In this document: one piece after another, positions 62,599-64,000 of the stretch
Position numbering within the stretch: position 1 is the stretch's first letter
Layout: each line of letters begins with the position of its first letter
Origin: Aliihoeflea sp. 2WW
GTDB lineage: Bacteria; Pseudomonadota; Alphaproteobacteria; Rhizobiales; Rhizobiaceae
Direction: 5' to 3'
Length of the DNA: 64,000 bases
NCBI RefSeq assembly: GCF_000497755.1
Contig: NZ_AYOD01000016.1
Coordinates: forward strand, 124,001-188,000
Translations under genes and position numbers: made by a program
The notes under the pieces: model-generated
What the model saw: the letters and a program-made list of their open reading frames with translations, nothing else
Told to the model about the DNA's origin: nothing
Database searches by the model: none

Positions 62599-64000
62599 TC
62601 AACCGCCGTTGGCGATGCGCTCCTCGACCGCCTTGACGGCTGCTTCGGCGGTGATGCCGAAATGCTTGTAGAGCTCTTCGGCCGGGCCCGACGCGCCGAA
62701 GCCCGTCATCCCGACGAAGATGCCGTTGGAGCCGATCAGGCGCTCCCAACCCATGCGGATGCCGGCCTCGATGCCGACCTTGATCGACGCGTCGCCGACG
62801 ATCGCGTGGCGGTATTCGTAGCTCTGTTCGCCGAAGAGTTCGAAGCACGGCACGGAAACGACGCGCGTCGGGTGGCCCTTGGCCTCGAGGATCTCGCGCG
62901 CCTTCACCGCGATCTCGACTTCCGAGCCGGAGGCGAAGATCGTGACCTTGGCTTCGTCGCTGGCGGTCTCGAGTTCGTAGGCGCCGTAGGAAGACAGGTT
63001 GTCCTCGTCATGCTCGACGCGCAGCGTCGGCAGGTTCTGGCGCGTGAGCGCGAGCGTCGAGGGCGTCGTCTCGGATTCGAGCGCGATCTGCCAGCATTCG
63101 GCCGTTTCCACCGCATCCGCCGGACGGAAGACGTAGTGGTTCGGGATCGCGCGCAGCGCTGCCAGGTGCTCGACGGGCTGGTGGGTCGGGCCGTCTTCGC
63201 CGAGGCCGATCGAATCATGCGTCATGACGAAGATCGAGCGAATGCCCATCAGCGAGGCGAGGCGCATCGAAGGCCGCGCATAGTCGGAAAAGACGAGGAA
63301 CGTGCCGCCATAGGGAATGATGCCGCCATGCAGCGCCATGCCGTTCATCGCTGCCGCCATACCGTGTTCGCGAATGCCGAAATAGACGTAGCGGCCGGAA
63401 TAGTCCGACGGCGTGATCGGCTTGGTCTGCGAGGTCTTGGTGTTGTTGGAGCCGGTGAGGTCGGCCGAGCCGCCGATCGTGTCGGGCAGGATGGCGTTGA
63501 TGACCTCGAGCGCCATTTCCGACGATTTGCGCGTCGCGACCTTCGGCTTGTCGGCCGAAAGCTTCTTCTTGTAGTCGACGATCGCCGCATCGAGCCCTTC
63601 GGGCAGTTCGCCGCGCATGCGGCGCTCGAACTCGGCGCGCTTCTCGCCATCCGTCTCGGCAAGGCGGCCTTCCCAGGCCTTGCGCTCCTTGGCCGAGTGC
63701 AGGCCGGCGAGGCGCCACGCGTCGAGAATGTCGGAGGGAACGGTGAAGGGCTCCGCATCCCACTTCAGCGCCTTGCGCGTGCCGGCGATCTCGTCCGCGC
63801 CGAGCGGCGAGCCATGCGCCTTGTTGGTGCCGGCGCGGGTCGGCGCGCCATAGCCGATCGTGGTCTTGAAGGCGATCATGGTCGGTCGGTCGGACTGGCG
63901 CGCGGTCTCGATCGCGTGGGCGATGGCTTCGGGATCGTGGCCGTCGGCGCGCAGCGTGTTCCAGCCCGACGCGGCAAAGCGCGCGACCTGGTCGGTGGAA
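62599..64000 (-). CDS. tkt: Transketolase, C-terminal two thirds (5' end outside window)
   Basis: The frame runs unbroken off the right edge, so about 467 residues are present of ~660. Reading from the edge: [20 protein letters not shown], then [16 protein letters not shown] and [11 protein letters not shown]; later [20 protein letters not shown] (split) and [18 protein letters not shown], the TPP and catalytic-His regions. Interconverts C5/C7 and C3/C6/C4 sugars in the pentose-phosphate and Calvin pathways. First gene of the tkt-gap-pgk series. Confidence 0.96.
   Translation of the reverse strand, partial: STDQVARFAASGWNTLRADGHDPEAIAHAIETARQSDRPTMIAFKTTIGYGAPTRAGTNKAHGSPLGADEIAGTRKALKWDAEPFTVPSDILDAWRLAGLHSAKERKAWEGRLAETDGEKRAEFERRMRGELPEGLDAAIVDYKKKLSADKPKVATRKSSEMALEVINAILPDTIGGSADLTGSNNTKTSQTKPITPSDYSGRYVYFGIREHGMAAAMNGMALHGGIIPYGGTFLVFSDYARPSMRLASLMGIRSIFVMTHDSIGLGEDGPTHQPVEHLAALRAIPNHYVFRPADAVETAECWQIALESETTPSTLALTRQNLPTLRVEHDEDNLSSYGAYELETASDEAKVTIFASGSEVEIAVKAREILEAKGHPTRVVSVPCFELFGEQSYEYRHAIVGDASIKVGIEAGIRMGWERLIGSNGIFVGMTGFGASGPAEELYKHFGITAEAAVKAVEERIANGG

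Noticed and set aside
1-64000. CRISPR array, transposase, integrase or conjugation genes
   Set aside because: None seen on either strand; the direct repeat near 2.8 and 5.8 kb has only two copies and is not a CRISPR.

Overview
The window reads as an alphaproteobacterial chromosome, most likely Hyphomicrobiales (Rhizobiales). The right end (about 54.5-64 kb) holds a conserved housekeeping block: tkt, gap and pgk on the minus strand, pyk on the plus strand, and small alphaproteobacterial families (DUF1036, DUF1244, DUF2312, N-formylglutamate amidohydrolase). A rhizobial-type porin and a rhizobial-type intergenic hairpin agree with this. The genus cannot be fixed from sequence alone.

Everything left of about 54.47 kb looks like an acquired metal-resistance and defence island. 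Its right edge appears to lie inside a chromosomal DUF2312 gene: a 49-codon 5' remnant remains at 54472-54621, and a complete but divergent DUF2312 sits on the island side at 54078-54335. No integrase, transposase, tRNA or CRISPR array is visible, so the other edge must lie outside the window.

Layout. 0-6 kb: a SIR2-HerA anti-phage pair with a coupled KTSC-domain protein, then an unrecognised 838-residue protein with a zinc ribbon and PD-(D/E)XK-like residues, flanked by an 80-bp direct repeat. 6-18 kb: copper genes (CopB-type ATPase, CueR, DUF305, DUF411, cytochrome c, CusBA RND pump and several small Met/Cys/His-rich secreted proteins). 18-25 kb: an RTX calcium-binding protein, a PaaK-like ligase, a formyltransferase, a lone Rieske protein and a porin. 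25-36.6 kb: cupredoxin and CusF domains (fused once, separate once), a two-component system, a multicopper oxidase, a TolC protein, a cysteine-rich copper storage protein, DUF305, a glutaredoxin-MauE fusion and CopZ. 36.7-42.7 kb: CopA ATPase, an MFS transporter, a HupE-like protein and an anchored secreted protein. 42.8-51 kb: a CadR/PbrR-type MerR regulator with DsbA/DsbB, a ZntA-type ATPase, a CDF-like protein, PCuAC, Sco, CcdA, LspA and a flavoprotein. 51-54.3 kb: small mobile-element-like genes of uncertain role.

Regulation can be read directly in several places. MerR-type promoters with 19-bp spacers precede copB, copZ, copA and the ZntA-type ATPase. A separate palindrome, TTACA-N4-TGTAA, recurs at four exact sites and one degenerate site within the copper genes. 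At two of these it precedes promoters whose -10 box lies exactly 6 nt from the start codon with no leader, predicting copper-induced leaderless mRNAs. A further copy stands just upstream of an intrinsic terminator with no ORF between, which may mark a small RNA. The best regulator candidate is the OmpR-type two-component pair at 27291-29325, but that link is inferred.
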